Below are positions 1 through 7,147 of a stretch of 9,386 bases of DNA, one piece after another. The notes beneath the pieces were generated by a model that was not told where the DNA came from, did no database searches, and was given only the letters and a program-made list of their open reading frames with translations. Each line of letters begins with the position of its first letter. Position 1 is the stretch's first letter. Where the stretch lies: NCBI GenBank assembly GCA_038259365.1, contig JBBSOW010000121.1, positions 1 to 9,386 of the forward strand, in the 5' to 3' direction. Made by a program: the position numbers and the translations under genes. This DNA comes from JBBSOW01 sp038259365 (GTDB lineage Bacteria; Actinomycetota; Actinomycetes; Propionibacteriales; Propionibacteriaceae).

Positions 1-1
1 A

Positions 2-2980
2 GACCAGCTCTTGGACCGTCTGGTGAAGAGGCTCGACACCCCGTTGGAGGCCAAGGGCGGCACTCTGAACGTGCTGCGCAAGGGGTTCAAGCACGTGTCG
101 GCGAACTTCGATATGTGCGCGTTCAAGCCCGAGACCACGCTCAACGCCACCGCAGCCAAGCACTACGACGCGGTGAGAGTCCGGGTCATGCGGCAGGTCT
201 TCTACTCCACCGCGTCCAAGAAATCGCTGGATCTGGTGCTGTCCGTCAACGGGCTCCCGGTCGCGACCCTGGAACTCAAGACCGACTTCACCCAGTCGGT
301 CACCGAGGCGATCGAGCAGTACAAGACCACCCGGAACCCAATCGATCCGGTGACCAAGCACAAGGAGCCGCTGCTCCGGTTCGGCTCGCGAGCGCTCGTG
401 CACTTCGCCGTCTCCAACGACGAGGTGTGGATGACCACCAAGCTCGACGGACCCAAGACGCACTTCCTGCCGTTCAACATGGGCCACGACGGGGGAGCGG
501 GCAATCCGCTAAACCCGGACGGGTCGGCGTCTTCCTACCTGTGGGAGCGGGTGCTGCAGCGCGATTCCTGGCTCACCATCATCGGCAAGTTCCTCCACGT
601 CGAGACCCAGCAGAGCATCGATCCGATCAGCGGGGCCAAGTCCACCAAAACCACGATGCTGTTCCCGCGCTTTCACCAGTGGGAGGTCGTCAACACCCTG
701 GCCGAGACCGCACGCCGCGAAGGGCCGGGCCACAAGTACCTCGTGCAGCATTCGGCCGGCTCGGGCAAGACCAACTCAATCGCCTGGACCGCGCACCGGC
801 TGGCCCGCCTGCACGATGAGAACAACGAGAAGATCTTCCACTCCGTGATCGTGGTGACCGATCGCACGGTGCTCGACGATCAACTCCAGGAGGCCATCCG
901 TCAGATTGACGGGGATCAGGGCGTCGTCATCGGCATCGGGGAGGACGAGGTCAAACACTCCACCGGGGCGACGTCGAAGTCCTCGCTGCTGGCCAAGTCG
1001 CTGATCGACGGGCGGCTCATCGTCGTCGTCACCATGCAGACCTTCCCCTACGCGATGGCCGCGATCCAGGCCGAGAAGGGCCTCAAGCACCGCCGGTTCG
1101 CCGTGATCGCCGACGAGGCGCACTCCTCCCAGGCCGGCGAAACCTCCAAGCAGCTCAAGAGCGTCCTGACCTCGGAGGAGCAAGCCGACCTGGCCGACGG
1201 CGGGGAGTTCGACCTTGTCGACGTCCTGACCGCCGAGGCGAGCACCCGCGCGAACCCGCCCAACATCTCCTACTTCGCGTTCACCGCCACCCCGAAGGCC
1301 AAGACGCGGGAGCTGTTCGGCCGCAAACCCGCGGGCGAACCCGGCGGGCTGGAGGTGCCGTTCCACGTCTACACGATGAAGCAGGCCATCGAGGAGGAAT
1401 TCATCCTCGACGTCCTGCCCGGCTACCAGACCTACGAGACCGCCTTCCAGATCGCCCAGAGCGCGACGGGTGGAAAGGTCCACCCCGCCAAGGTCGGGCA
1501 GGAGCCGCAGAGCGACGAGGCGTTGTTCGAGGATCTGGTCGACGAGTCGGCGGCGGCCAAGGGGCTGATGCGGTGGGTGAAGCTCCACCCCACCAACATC
1601 AGCCAGAAGGTGCAGATCATCGTCGAACACTTCCGGGAGAACGTCGCGCACCTGCTCGACGGTCACGCCAAGGCCATGGTCGTCACCGATTCACGTAAGG
1701 CCGCCGTGCGCTACAAGCTGGCGATGGACGCCTATATCGACAAGCAGGGTTACGAGCTCGCGACGCTGGTCGCGTTCTCGGGGGGAGTGCAGGACACCGA
1801 ATCCGGTCCCGACGACTTCACCGAGGCGAGCATGAACCCGTCGCTGAAGGGGCGCAGCATCCGCAACGCCTTCGCCGAGGACGAGTACAAGATCATGCTC
1901 GTGGCCAACAAGTTCCAGACCGGCTTCGATCAGCCCCTGCTGTGCGCGATGTACGTGGACAAGAGCCTTGCTGGCGTCGCCGCCGTGCAGACCCTCTCGC
2001 GGCTGAACCGGGTCTACCGGACCCCGAGCGGGGAGAACAAGGGCCGGCCGATGGTGCTGGACTTCGTCAACGATCCCGCGAAGATCCGGCTCTCCTTCGA
2101 GCCCTACTACACCGACGCCTACCTCGAGACCAGCACCGATCCGAACCTCGTCCACGACCTCGCCGCCAAGCTGGAGGAGGCGGGCATCTACACCGAGGAC
2201 GAGGTGGACCAGGCCGCGTCGGCGTGGCTGCAGGGCAAGGGCAACAATGTGCTCGCCGGCGCGATGTCGCCCGGTAAGCATCGGTTCAAGACGGCCTACG
2301 TCGGGGCGGCGCAGGCCAACGGCGGAAACGGGGACAAGGCCGAGCTCGATCGGCTGGAGATGTTCCGCAAGGACGTCGGCACCTTCGTTCGGGTCTACGA
2401 CTTCATGAGCCAGATCGTCGACTACGGTGACGTGAGCCTGGAGGCGCTCTCGATCTACCTGCGGTTGTTGGAGCGGCTGATCCGCCCCACGAACCTCACC
2501 GCCGAGGCCATCGATCTCTCCGACGTCGCGCTCGTGGCCATCAAGCAGACCGACACCGGCGTGCACGATCTCAGCCTCGGGGAGAAGGTCGGCCTCTCCG
2601 GCGTCACCGGGGCCGGGCCGGGCCAGAAGAAGGATCCGAAGATGGTCGCCTTCGCCGAGGTGATCGAGCGGCTCAACGACCTGTTCGGCGACGAGGAGTT
2701 CAGCGAGGGCACCAAGGCCTCCTTCGCCAACACCACCGTCGCCACGCTGTTGGAGAACGAGACGCTCCTGGCCCAGGCCGAGGTGAACACCGGTAAGCAG
2801 TTCCTGGAGAGCCCGGACCTCAAGAACGAGTTCCTCGCCACCATCGCGGCCAACCAGGGCGCAAACAACAAGATGGCCGAGCACTTCTTCACCGAATCCC
2901 AGATCGTCGACGTGCTCATCTCTAGCTTCGGCAAGGTGCTCTACGAGACCGTGCAGCAGCGCAAGGAGACGGTGTCTTGA
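2..2980 (+). CDS. hsdR: Type I restriction endonuclease subunit R (HsdR), 5'-truncated by window edge
   Basis: HsdR is the DNA-cleaving and ATP-driven translocating subunit of a type I restriction-modification complex; it works with HsdM and HsdS, which are not in this window. The frame is open to the left edge, so the true start lies outside; 992 residues are visible against a usual 950-1,100, so little is missing. Numbering from the codon at 11, the N-terminal PD-(D/E)xK nuclease core shows D74 (in LDLVLSVNG) and the E88-L-K90 motif. The SF2 helicase motor follows: Walker A SAGSGKT at 248-254, motif Ia-like VVTDRTVLDDQ near 281-291, DEAH at 368-371 and the FTATPK motif at 424-429. Further on are VANKFQTGFDQPLL and LSRLNR, the motif V/VI region, then a helical C-terminal region. 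All motor and nuclease residues look intact, so the subunit is probably active. It ends TGA, 54 bases before uvrB. Confidence 0.95.
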   Translation, partial: DQLLDRLVKRLDTPLEAKGGTLNVLRKGFKHVSANFDMCAFKPETTLNATAAKHYDAVRVRVMRQVFYSTASKKSLDLVLSVNGLPVATLELKTDFTQSVTEAIEQYKTTRNPIDPVTKHKEPLLRFGSRALVHFAVSNDEVWMTTKLDGPKTHFLPFNMGHDGGAGNPLNPDGSASSYLWERVLQRDSWLTIIGKFLHVETQQSIDPISGAKSTKTTMLFPRFHQWEVVNTLAETARREGPGHKYLVQHSAGSGKTNSIAWTAHRLARLHDENNEKIFHSVIVVTDRTVLDDQLQEAIRQIDGDQGVVIGIGEDEVKHSTGATSKSSLLAKSLIDGRLIVVVTMQTFPYAMAAIQAEKGLKHRRFAVIADEAHSSQAGETSKQLKSVLTSEEQADLADGGEFDLVDVLTAEASTRANPPNISYFAFTATPKAKTRELFGRKPAGEPGGLEVPFHVYTMKQAIEEEFILDVLPGYQTYETAFQIAQSATGGKVHPAKVGQEPQSDEALFEDLVDESAAAKGLMRWVKLHPTNISQKVQIIVEHFRENVAHLLDGHAKAMVVTDSRKAAVRYKLAMDAYIDKQGYELATLVAFSGGVQDTESGPDDFTEASMNPSLKGRSIRNAFAEDEYKIMLVANKFQTGFDQPLLCAMYVDKSLAGVAAVQTLSRLNRVYRTPSGENKGRPMVLDFVNDPAKIRLSFEPYYTDAYLETSTDPNLVHDLAAKLEEAGIYTEDEVDQAASAWLQGKGNNVLAGAMSPGKHRFKTAYVGAAQANGGNGDKAELDRLEMFRKDVGTFVRVYDFMSQIVDYGDVSLEALSIYLRLLERLIRPTNLTAEAIDLSDVALVAIKQTDTGVHDLSLGEKVGLSGVTGAGPGQKKDPKMVAFAEVIERLNDLFGDEEFSEGTKASFANTTVATLLENETLLAQAEVNTGKQFLESPDLKNEFLATIAANQGANNKMAEHFFTESQIVDVLISSFGKVLYETVQQRKETVS

Positions 2981-3003
2981 GCTCGGTTCGCTCACGGGCA
3001 TAA

Positions 3004-3026
3004 CTGTCGGTGGGCTCACCTATGCT
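3004..3026 (+). promoter_or_regulatory. PafBC-type (RecA-NDp) DNA-damage promoter of uvrB
   Basis: Positions 3004-3012 read CTGTCGGTG, matching the actinobacterial damage-response consensus TTGTCRGTG at 8 of 9 bases (only the first differs). Exactly 8 bases later, TATGCT at 3021-3026 matches the TANNNT -10. The spacing is that of the RecA-NDp motif, which is recognised by the PafB/PafC activator with the housekeeping sigma factor; uvrB is a known member of that regulon in mycobacteria. No convincing -35 hexamer lies 16-18 bases upstream of the -10, as expected when an activator replaces that contact. The predicted +1 is about 3033-3035, at or just before the uvrB ATG. Confidence 0.75.
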
Positions 3027-3034
3027 TGGAGGTT

Positions 3035-5125
3035 ATGAGGCCCCTGGAGAAAGTGCAGCGCGTCGTCGCCCCGTTCAAGGTGGTGAGCGACTTCGATCCT
3101 TCCGGCGATCAGCCGAAGGCGATCGCCGAGCTGGAGACGCGGATGAAGGCGGGCGAGCAGGACATCGTGCTGCTCGGGGCCACCGGAACGGGTAAGACCG
3201 CTACCGTGGCCTGGCTGGCCGAGAAGTTACAGCGCCCCATCCTGGTGATGCAGCCCAACAAGACGCTGGCCGCGCAGTTCACCAACGAGCTGCGGCACTT
3301 CTTCCCCGAGAACGCGGTGGAGTACTTCGTCAGCTATTACGACTACTACCAACCCGAGGCCTACGTTCCCCAGACCGACACCTACATCGAGAAGGACTCT
3401 TCGCTGAACGAGGAGGTCGAGCGGCTGCGGCACAAGGCCACCTACTCCCTGCTGACCCGCCGTGACGTCATCGTCGTCGCGACCGTCTCGGCGATCTACG
3501 GCCTCGGCACCCCCCAGGAGTACGTCGACCGGATGATCACCCTCAAGGTGGGGGAGGAGCACGACCGCGATCAGCTCCTGCGCCGCCTCGTCGACATCCA
3601 GTACGCCCGCAACGACATCGCCGGCACCCGCGGCACCTTCCGCGTCCGCGGCGACACCCTCGAGGTGTACCCGATGTATGAGGAGGTGGCCTGGCGGGTC
3701 GAGTTCTTCGGCGACGAGATCGAAAAACTCTCGACCCTGCAGCCCCTCACCGGCGAGGTGTTGAGCGAGGACCGGGAGATGTACATCTTTCCCGCCTCGC
3801 ACTACACCGCGGGCGCCCGCAGCATGGAGCGCGCCATCGGCACCATCGAGGCCGAGCTGGAGGACCGGCTCGCCGACCTCGAGGGGGAGCAGAAGCTGCT
3901 GGAGGCGCAGCGGCTGCGGATGCGCACCAGCTACGACATCGAGATGATGCGCCAGATCGGCAGCTGCTCGGGCATCGAGAACTACTCCCGCCACATCGAC
4001 GGCCGCGCCGCCGGCTCGGCGCCGTCCTGCCTCCTGGACTACTTTCCCGAGGACTTCGTGCTCGTCGTCGACGAATCCCACGTGTCCATCCCGCAGATCG
4101 GCGGCATGTTCGAGGGCGACATGTCGCGCAAGCGCACCCTGGTGGATCACGGCTTCCGCCTGCCCAGCGCCATGGACAACCGGCCGCTGAAGTTCGAGGA
4201 GTTCGTCGACCGGATCGGCCAGACGGTCTACCTCTCGGCCACGCCGGGCAAGTACGAGATGGCCAAATCCGACGGCTTCGTCGAGCAGCTCATCCGCCCC
4301 ACCGGCCTCGTCGACCCCGAGGTGGTCGTCAAGCCCACCAAGGGCCAGATCGACGACCTCATGGGCGAGATCAAGCAGCGCGCCGAGCGCAACGAGCGGG
4401 TCTTGGTCACCACGCTGACCAAGAAGATGTCCGAGGACCTCACCGACTACCTGCTGGAGAACAACGTTCGCACCCGCTACCTCCACTCCGAGGTGGACAC
4501 CCTGCGCCGCGTCGAGCTGCTGCGCGAGCTGCGGTTGGGGGAGTTCGACGTGCTCGTCGGCATCAACCTGCTCCGCGAGGGGCTGGACCTGCCCGAGGTG
4601 TCCCTGGTCTCCATCCTCGACGCCGATAAGGAGGGCTTCCTCCGCTCGGACCGCAGCCTCATCCAGACCATCGGCCGCGCCGCGCGCAACGTCGCCGGCC
4701 AGGTGCACATGTACGCCGACAAGATCACCCCCTCCATGGAGCGGGCGATCGACGAGACCAACCGCCGCCGCGACAAGCAGATCGCCTACAACACCGAGCA
4801 CGGCATCGACCCGACGCCGCTGCGCAAGCGGATCGCCGACATCACCGACATGCTGAACCGTGAAGACGCCGACACCGAACAGCTGATGGCCAAGGCCGGC
4901 CGAGGGGATCGCCCGAAGTCTCCGGTGCCGGGATCGGCCAACGGGAAATCCAAGCGCGACCTCTCCGACATGCCGTCGGCCGAGCTGGCCGACCTGGTCC
5001 AGGAGCTCACCCAGCAGATGCACCAGGCCGCCGCCGAGCTGAACTTCGAGGTCGCGGCCCGGATGCGCGACGAGATCTCGGACCTGAAGAGGGAGCTGCG
5101 GCAGATGATCGAGGCCACGAAGTAG
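3035..5125 (+). CDS. uvrB: Excinuclease ABC subunit B (UvrB)
   Basis: UvrB is the damage-verifying helicase-like subunit of UvrABC nucleotide excision repair: UvrA2 loads it onto DNA, it threads a strand behind its beta-hairpin, and it recruits UvrC. In the 696-residue product from ATG 3035, Walker A GATGTGKT is at 48-55. The beta-hairpin region YFVSYYDYYQPEAY starts near 97, DESH is at 346-349, SATPG at 401-405, and motifs V/VI (VGINLLREGLDLPE to QTIGRAARN) span about 508-552. A C-terminal UVR (UvrC-binding) domain lies near 649-689. Length and every motif are normal. An in-frame TTG at 3026 would add three residues, but GGAGGT at 3028-3033 sits only one or two bases from ATG 3035, too close to serve it well. 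The -10 at 3021-3026 instead suggests leaderless initiation at 3035. Transcription probably rises on DNA damage through the PafBC-type motif. Confidence 0.97.
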   Translation: MRPLEKVQRVVAPFKVVSDFDPSGDQPKAIAELETRMKAGEQDIVLLGATGTGKTATVAWLAEKLQRPILVMQPNKTLAAQFTNELRHFFPENAVEYFVSYYDYYQPEAYVPQTDTYIEKDSSLNEEVERLRHKATYSLLTRRDVIVVATVSAIYGLGTPQEYVDRMITLKVGEEHDRDQLLRRLVDIQYARNDIAGTRGTFRVRGDTLEVYPMYEEVAWRVEFFGDEIEKLSTLQPLTGEVLSEDREMYIFPASHYTAGARSMERAIGTIEAELEDRLADLEGEQKLLEAQRLRMRTSYDIEMMRQIGSCSGIENYSRHIDGRAAGSAPSCLLDYFPEDFVLVVDESHVSIPQIGGMFEGDMSRKRTLVDHGFRLPSAMDNRPLKFEEFVDRIGQTVYLSATPGKYEMAKSDGFVEQLIRPTGLVDPEVVVKPTKGQIDDLMGEIKQRAERNERVLVTTLTKKMSEDLTDYLLENNVRTRYLHSEVDTLRRVELLRELRLGEFDVLVGINLLREGLDLPEVSLVSILDADKEGFLRSDRSLIQTIGRAARNVAGQVHMYADKITPSMERAIDETNRRRDKQIAYNTEHGIDPTPLRKRIADITDMLNREDADTEQLMAKAGRGDRPKSPVPGSANGKSKRDLSDMPSAELADLVQELTQQMHQAAAELNFEVAARMRDEISDLKRELRQMIEATK

Positions 5126-5145
5126 GCGACGTGCGCGCACAAGTT

Positions 5146-5160
5146 GGCCCCGGCTGGGCC
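5146..5160 (+). terminator. Possible weak uvrB terminator hairpin
   Basis: GGCCC (5146-5150) and GGGCC (5156-5160) form a perfect 5-bp GC-only stem with a CGGCT loop, 21 bases after the uvrB stop. Only two T residues follow, so it is not a canonical intrinsic terminator. It might instead be the first helix of the terC leader. The call is tentative. Confidence 0.3.
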
Positions 5161-5269
5161 TTCGGTGAGATAGTTGAGCGCACAGGAAAGCATCCCTGTC
5201 GAAGGTTCACGCCCCCGCGCCCAGGGCGCGGACACCTCATAGTCGCGCGAGACCGAATAGCTCGGAAGG
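5161..5269 (+). promoter_or_regulatory. Structured leader of terC, candidate metal riboswitch with ribosome-binding-site control
   Basis: The leader contains nested complementary segments. TTCGGT (5161-5166) pairs perfectly with ACCGAA (5252-5257), closing the whole region. GCGC (5178-5181) can pair with GCGC (5245-5248), leaving an asymmetric internal loop. ACAGG (5182-5186) pairs with CCTGT (5195-5199), and CCGCGCC (5215-5221) pairs with GGCGCGG (5225-5231) around a CAG loop. AGGT (5203-5206) can pair with ACCT (5234-5237). The 3' strand GCGAGACC resembles the GCAAGACC of yybP-ykoY Mn2+ riboswitches, which often precede TerC/MntP genes, and GGTGAGATAG loosely resembles their GGGGAGTAGC. The match is imperfect. 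CCGA (5253-5256) can also pair with TCGG (5262-5265), overlapping the GGAAGG ribosome binding site (5264-5269). The two folds are exclusive, which would give an ON switch. A promoter inside 5144-5174 would exclude this model. Confidence 0.4.
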
Positions 5270-5273
5270 CCGC

Positions 5274-6266
5274 ATGAACGTTCATCTCTACACCTGGATC
5301 ATCACCGTCGGGGTGATGATGGCGGTGCTCCTGGTCGACGTCCTCGTCTTGGGTCGACGCCCGCACGAGCCCTCGACCAAAGAGTGCAGCATCTTCATCG
5401 GCATCTTCGTCACCCTCGCGATCCTGTTCGGCCTGGGCGTGTGGGTGCTTTCTGGACCGCAGTACGCGGCCGAGTTCTTCGCGGGCTGGATCACCGAGTA
5501 CAGCCTGTCCATCGACAACCTGTTCATCTTCGTCATCATCATGGCCAAGCTGAAGGTGCCCCGCCACCTGCAACAGTTCGCGCTGCTCATCGGCATCATC
5601 TTGGCCCTCATCTTCCGGGGCATCTTCATCGCGCTCGGCAAGGCCGCCATCGAGCAGTTCAGCTGGGTGTTCTTCATCTTCGGCGCCTTCCTGGTCTACA
5701 CCGCAATCAAGCTCACGATGGAGTACTTCAAGGGCGAGGACGACGAAGACACCAAAGACAACCTCCTTGTGCGCCAGGTCCGCAAGATCCCCTCGACCGA
5801 GGATTTCGAGGGTACCAAGCTGTCGGTGGTGCAGGGCGGCAAGCGGCTCATCACGCCAATGCTGTTCGTCATCATCGCGCTGGGCTCCACCGACCTGTTG
5901 TTCGCGCTGGACTCCATCCCGGCCATCTACGGCCTCACCCAGGAGCCCTACCTGGTGTTCACCGCCAACGTGTTCGCCCTCATGGGCCTGCGCCAGCTCT
6001 ACTTCCTCATCGGCGGGCTGTTACGGCGCCTGGTGTATCTGTCCATCGGCCTGTCGGTCGTGCTGGCCTTCATCGGCGTCAAGCTCGTGCTGCACGCGAT
6101 GCATGAGTACGGTCTGGACGAGAAGCTCGGCTTCAACGGCGAGATCTCCATCGCGGTCTCGCTCATCGTCATCCTCGTCACCCTGGCCGTCACCACCGTC
6201 GCCAGCCTCATCAAGTCCAAGAATAGCGACGACGCCGAGCCCCGTCTGGACGCCAAGTCGGACTAA
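5274..6266 (+). CDS. TerC/Alx-family integral membrane protein, probable metal (Mn2+) exporter
   Basis: The 330-residue product is a typical full-length TerC/Alx protein with about eight or nine hydrophobic spans, for example near 6-27, 39-60, 82-91, 103-122, 130-148, 193-218, 226-248, 253-275 and 291-313. Acidic residues diagnostic of the family lie inside membrane segments: D22 in LLVDVLVLG, D81-N82 in SLSIDNLFIF, and D207 and D213 in GSTDLLFALDSIPAI. A charged loop (GEDDEDTKDN, 154-163) separates the two halves. Family members are linked to tellurite resistance and, for Alx and related proteins, to Mn2+ export that protects or metallates exported enzymes; Mn2+ as substrate here is an inference. 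The ATG at 5274 has GGAAGG four bases upstream, which supports this start. The 148-base structured leader suggests post-transcriptional control. Its stop lies 10 bases from the converging hepT stop. Confidence 0.92.
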   Translation: MNVHLYTWIITVGVMMAVLLVDVLVLGRRPHEPSTKECSIFIGIFVTLAILFGLGVWVLSGPQYAAEFFAGWITEYSLSIDNLFIFVIIMAKLKVPRHLQQFALLIGIILALIFRGIFIALGKAAIEQFSWVFFIFGAFLVYTAIKLTMEYFKGEDDEDTKDNLLVRQVRKIPSTEDFEGTKLSVVQGGKRLITPMLFVIIALGSTDLLFALDSIPAIYGLTQEPYLVFTANVFALMGLRQLYFLIGGLLRRLVYLSIGLSVVLAFIGVKLVLHAMHEYGLDEKLGFNGEISIAVSLIVILVTLAVTTVASLIKSKNSDDAEPRLDAKSD

Positions 6267-6276
6267 GCGGAACCCA

Positions 6277-6642
6277 TCAGCCGGCGTCTTCGGCGAGTGC
6301 GGCCCTCGCCTCTTCGACGAGCGCTCTGAGCGATGTTTGCCAGGCGGGAAGATCCACGCACAAGGTCAGCCAAGTCAACTCGCGGTTGATTTGGTCGTAC
6401 TGATGGATGATGAAGTTCCGGTTGGCAATGGCCAAAGCCCACTCGATGCCGTCGGGTGCTAAAACGTCGAGTCGCGACAAGCGATTCGCAGCCTCGCCCA
6501 GCTTCATCATTAAGGAGTCTCCTGCCTCCTGAAGCAGAGCGTCGACAAGGTAGGGCTGTTTGCCATGCGCGACAACTTCGGCGGATCGGGCAAGCCAGCC
6601 CTCAATGTGCAACAGTTCCTTGGCCGCAGCGGGATCCATCAC
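6277..6642 (-). CDS. hepT: HepT-family toxin of an MntA-HepT toxin-antitoxin system
   Basis: HepT toxins (HEPN/DUF86 superfamily) are all-helical ribonucleases whose RX4HXY motif forms the active site at a dimer interface. Here the motif is complete: R75, four residues, H80, Q, Y82 (RNFIIHQY). The preceding LGEAANRL (48-55) is the conserved helix of the family. At 121 residues the length is normal. In studied systems the partner MntA neutralises HepT by AMPylating the motif tyrosine, which would be Y82. Two starts are possible: GTG at 6642, whose GTGA overlaps the mntA stop by four bases, or ATG at 6639, overlapping by one. Both imply translational coupling to mntA. GC is visibly lower than in flanking genes, suggesting horizontal acquisition. 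The stop converges on terC. Confidence 0.88.
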   Translation of the reverse strand: MMDPAAAKELLHIEGWLARSAEVVAHGKQPYLVDALLQEAGDSLMMKLGEAANRLSRLDVLAPDGIEWALAIANRNFIIHQYDQINRELTWLTLCVDLPAWQTSLRALVEEARAALAEDAG

Positions 6643-7112
6643 AACAACACCACGTCGCGGCGGATGTCATCGTCCAATCCCGGCTGCAAGCCCCCATAGG
6701 AGATCAGGTCTACCTCGCGGTCGAGAACCTGCTCGATCAGTTGTTTGAACCCGACGAAGGCGAACGAGGACGTTCCCGCTGGCGCCTCAATGATGAGGTC
6801 GATGTCGGAGTCCTGGTGCGCTTCACCTCTTGCTACAGAACCGAACGCCGCCAGCTGTGTGTACCCATGTTCGGCCGCGAGCGACTTAAGAACGGGAGCA
6901 GCGGCGTCCAACAGATGCTGGGGGTGAACGGTATCGAGCTTGGGGGCGTATCGAAGCTGTTGACTGACGGCTGGCTGCGATACGCCCAGAGTTTCGGCGA
7001 CCTGCCGCTGGCTCAGCCCATTGGCGAGCATCGCCCGCAACGAAATCAGGCGGCGTAGTCGTGCGAGATCCTCATCGTGTTGGGCGCTACGGTACGCGGC
7101 TAGCAGAGTCAT
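6639..7112 (-). CDS. mntA: MntA-type antitoxin: helix-turn-helix fused to minimal nucleotidyltransferase
   Basis: Antitoxin of the MntA-HepT pair, 157 residues. The C-terminal half (about 60-157) is a minimal nucleotidyltransferase with the exact GSX10DXD signature: G91-S92, ten residues, D103-I-D105. A third candidate metal ligand is D135 in REVDLIS. The N-terminal half carries a helix-turn-helix at about 33-55 (GLSQRQVAETLGVSQPAVSQQL), which the minimal MntA proteins lack. The protein may therefore AMPylate HepT and also bind its own promoter. ATG 7112 has no Shine-Dalgarno sequence upstream. Instead a promoter with a 17-bp spacer predicts +1 at the A of the ATG, so the mRNA is probably leaderless. 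The gene overlaps hepT by 1-4 bases and has lower GC than its neighbours. Confidence 0.88.
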   Translation of the reverse strand: MTLLAAYRSAQHDEDLARLRRLISLRAMLANGLSQRQVAETLGVSQPAVSQQLRYAPKLDTVHPQHLLDAAAPVLKSLAAEHGYTQLAAFGSVARGEAHQDSDIDLIIEAPAGTSSFAFVGFKQLIEQVLDREVDLISYGGLQPGLDDDIRRDVVLL

Positions 7113-7147
7113 AAGATAAGCTTATCGCGGATGCGGATTCTTTCCAA
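7112..7147 (-). promoter_or_regulatory. Leaderless promoter of mntA-hepT
   Basis: On the minus strand, TTGGAA (7147-7142) matches the -35 consensus at 4 of 6 bases. After exactly 17 bases, TAAGCT (7124-7119) fits the TANNNT -10. Counting the -10 as -12 to -7 places +1 at 7112, the A of the mntA start codon. Absence of a ribosome binding site agrees with this. A second TANNNT match, TATCTT (7118-7113), would start transcription inside the coding sequence and is less likely. Confidence 0.6.
7115..7126. repeat. 12-bp perfect palindrome, candidate MntA operator
   Basis: GATAAGCTTATC is a perfect inverted repeat that fully contains the -10 hexamer of the mntA promoter and ends three bases before the ATG. 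A dimeric helix-turn-helix protein bound here would block RNA polymerase. The first gene of the operon encodes such a domain, so autoregulation is likely. An extra ATAAG at 7111-7115 gives a partial direct repeat of the half-site. Confidence 0.55.

Noticed and set aside
1691..3019. A 442-codon open frame on the minus strand opposite hsdR
   Set aside because: It is an antisense shadow of hsdR with the same low-complexity composition and no recognisable motif.
3026..3034. TTG at 3026 as the uvrB start
   Set aside because: It coincides with the -10 hexamer and lies upstream of the predicted transcript start; ATG at 3035 fits better.
3227..5140. A 637-codon open frame on the minus strand opposite uvrB
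   Set aside because: It is composed of leucine, valine, glycine, aspartate and histidine runs typical of antisense frames to high-GC genes. It shows no domain, and uvrB on the other strand is unmistakable.
5384..6106. A 240-codon plus-strand frame inside terC
   Set aside because: It is a shifted reading of terC, rich in histidine, arginine and proline; the membrane-protein frame is clearly the coding one.
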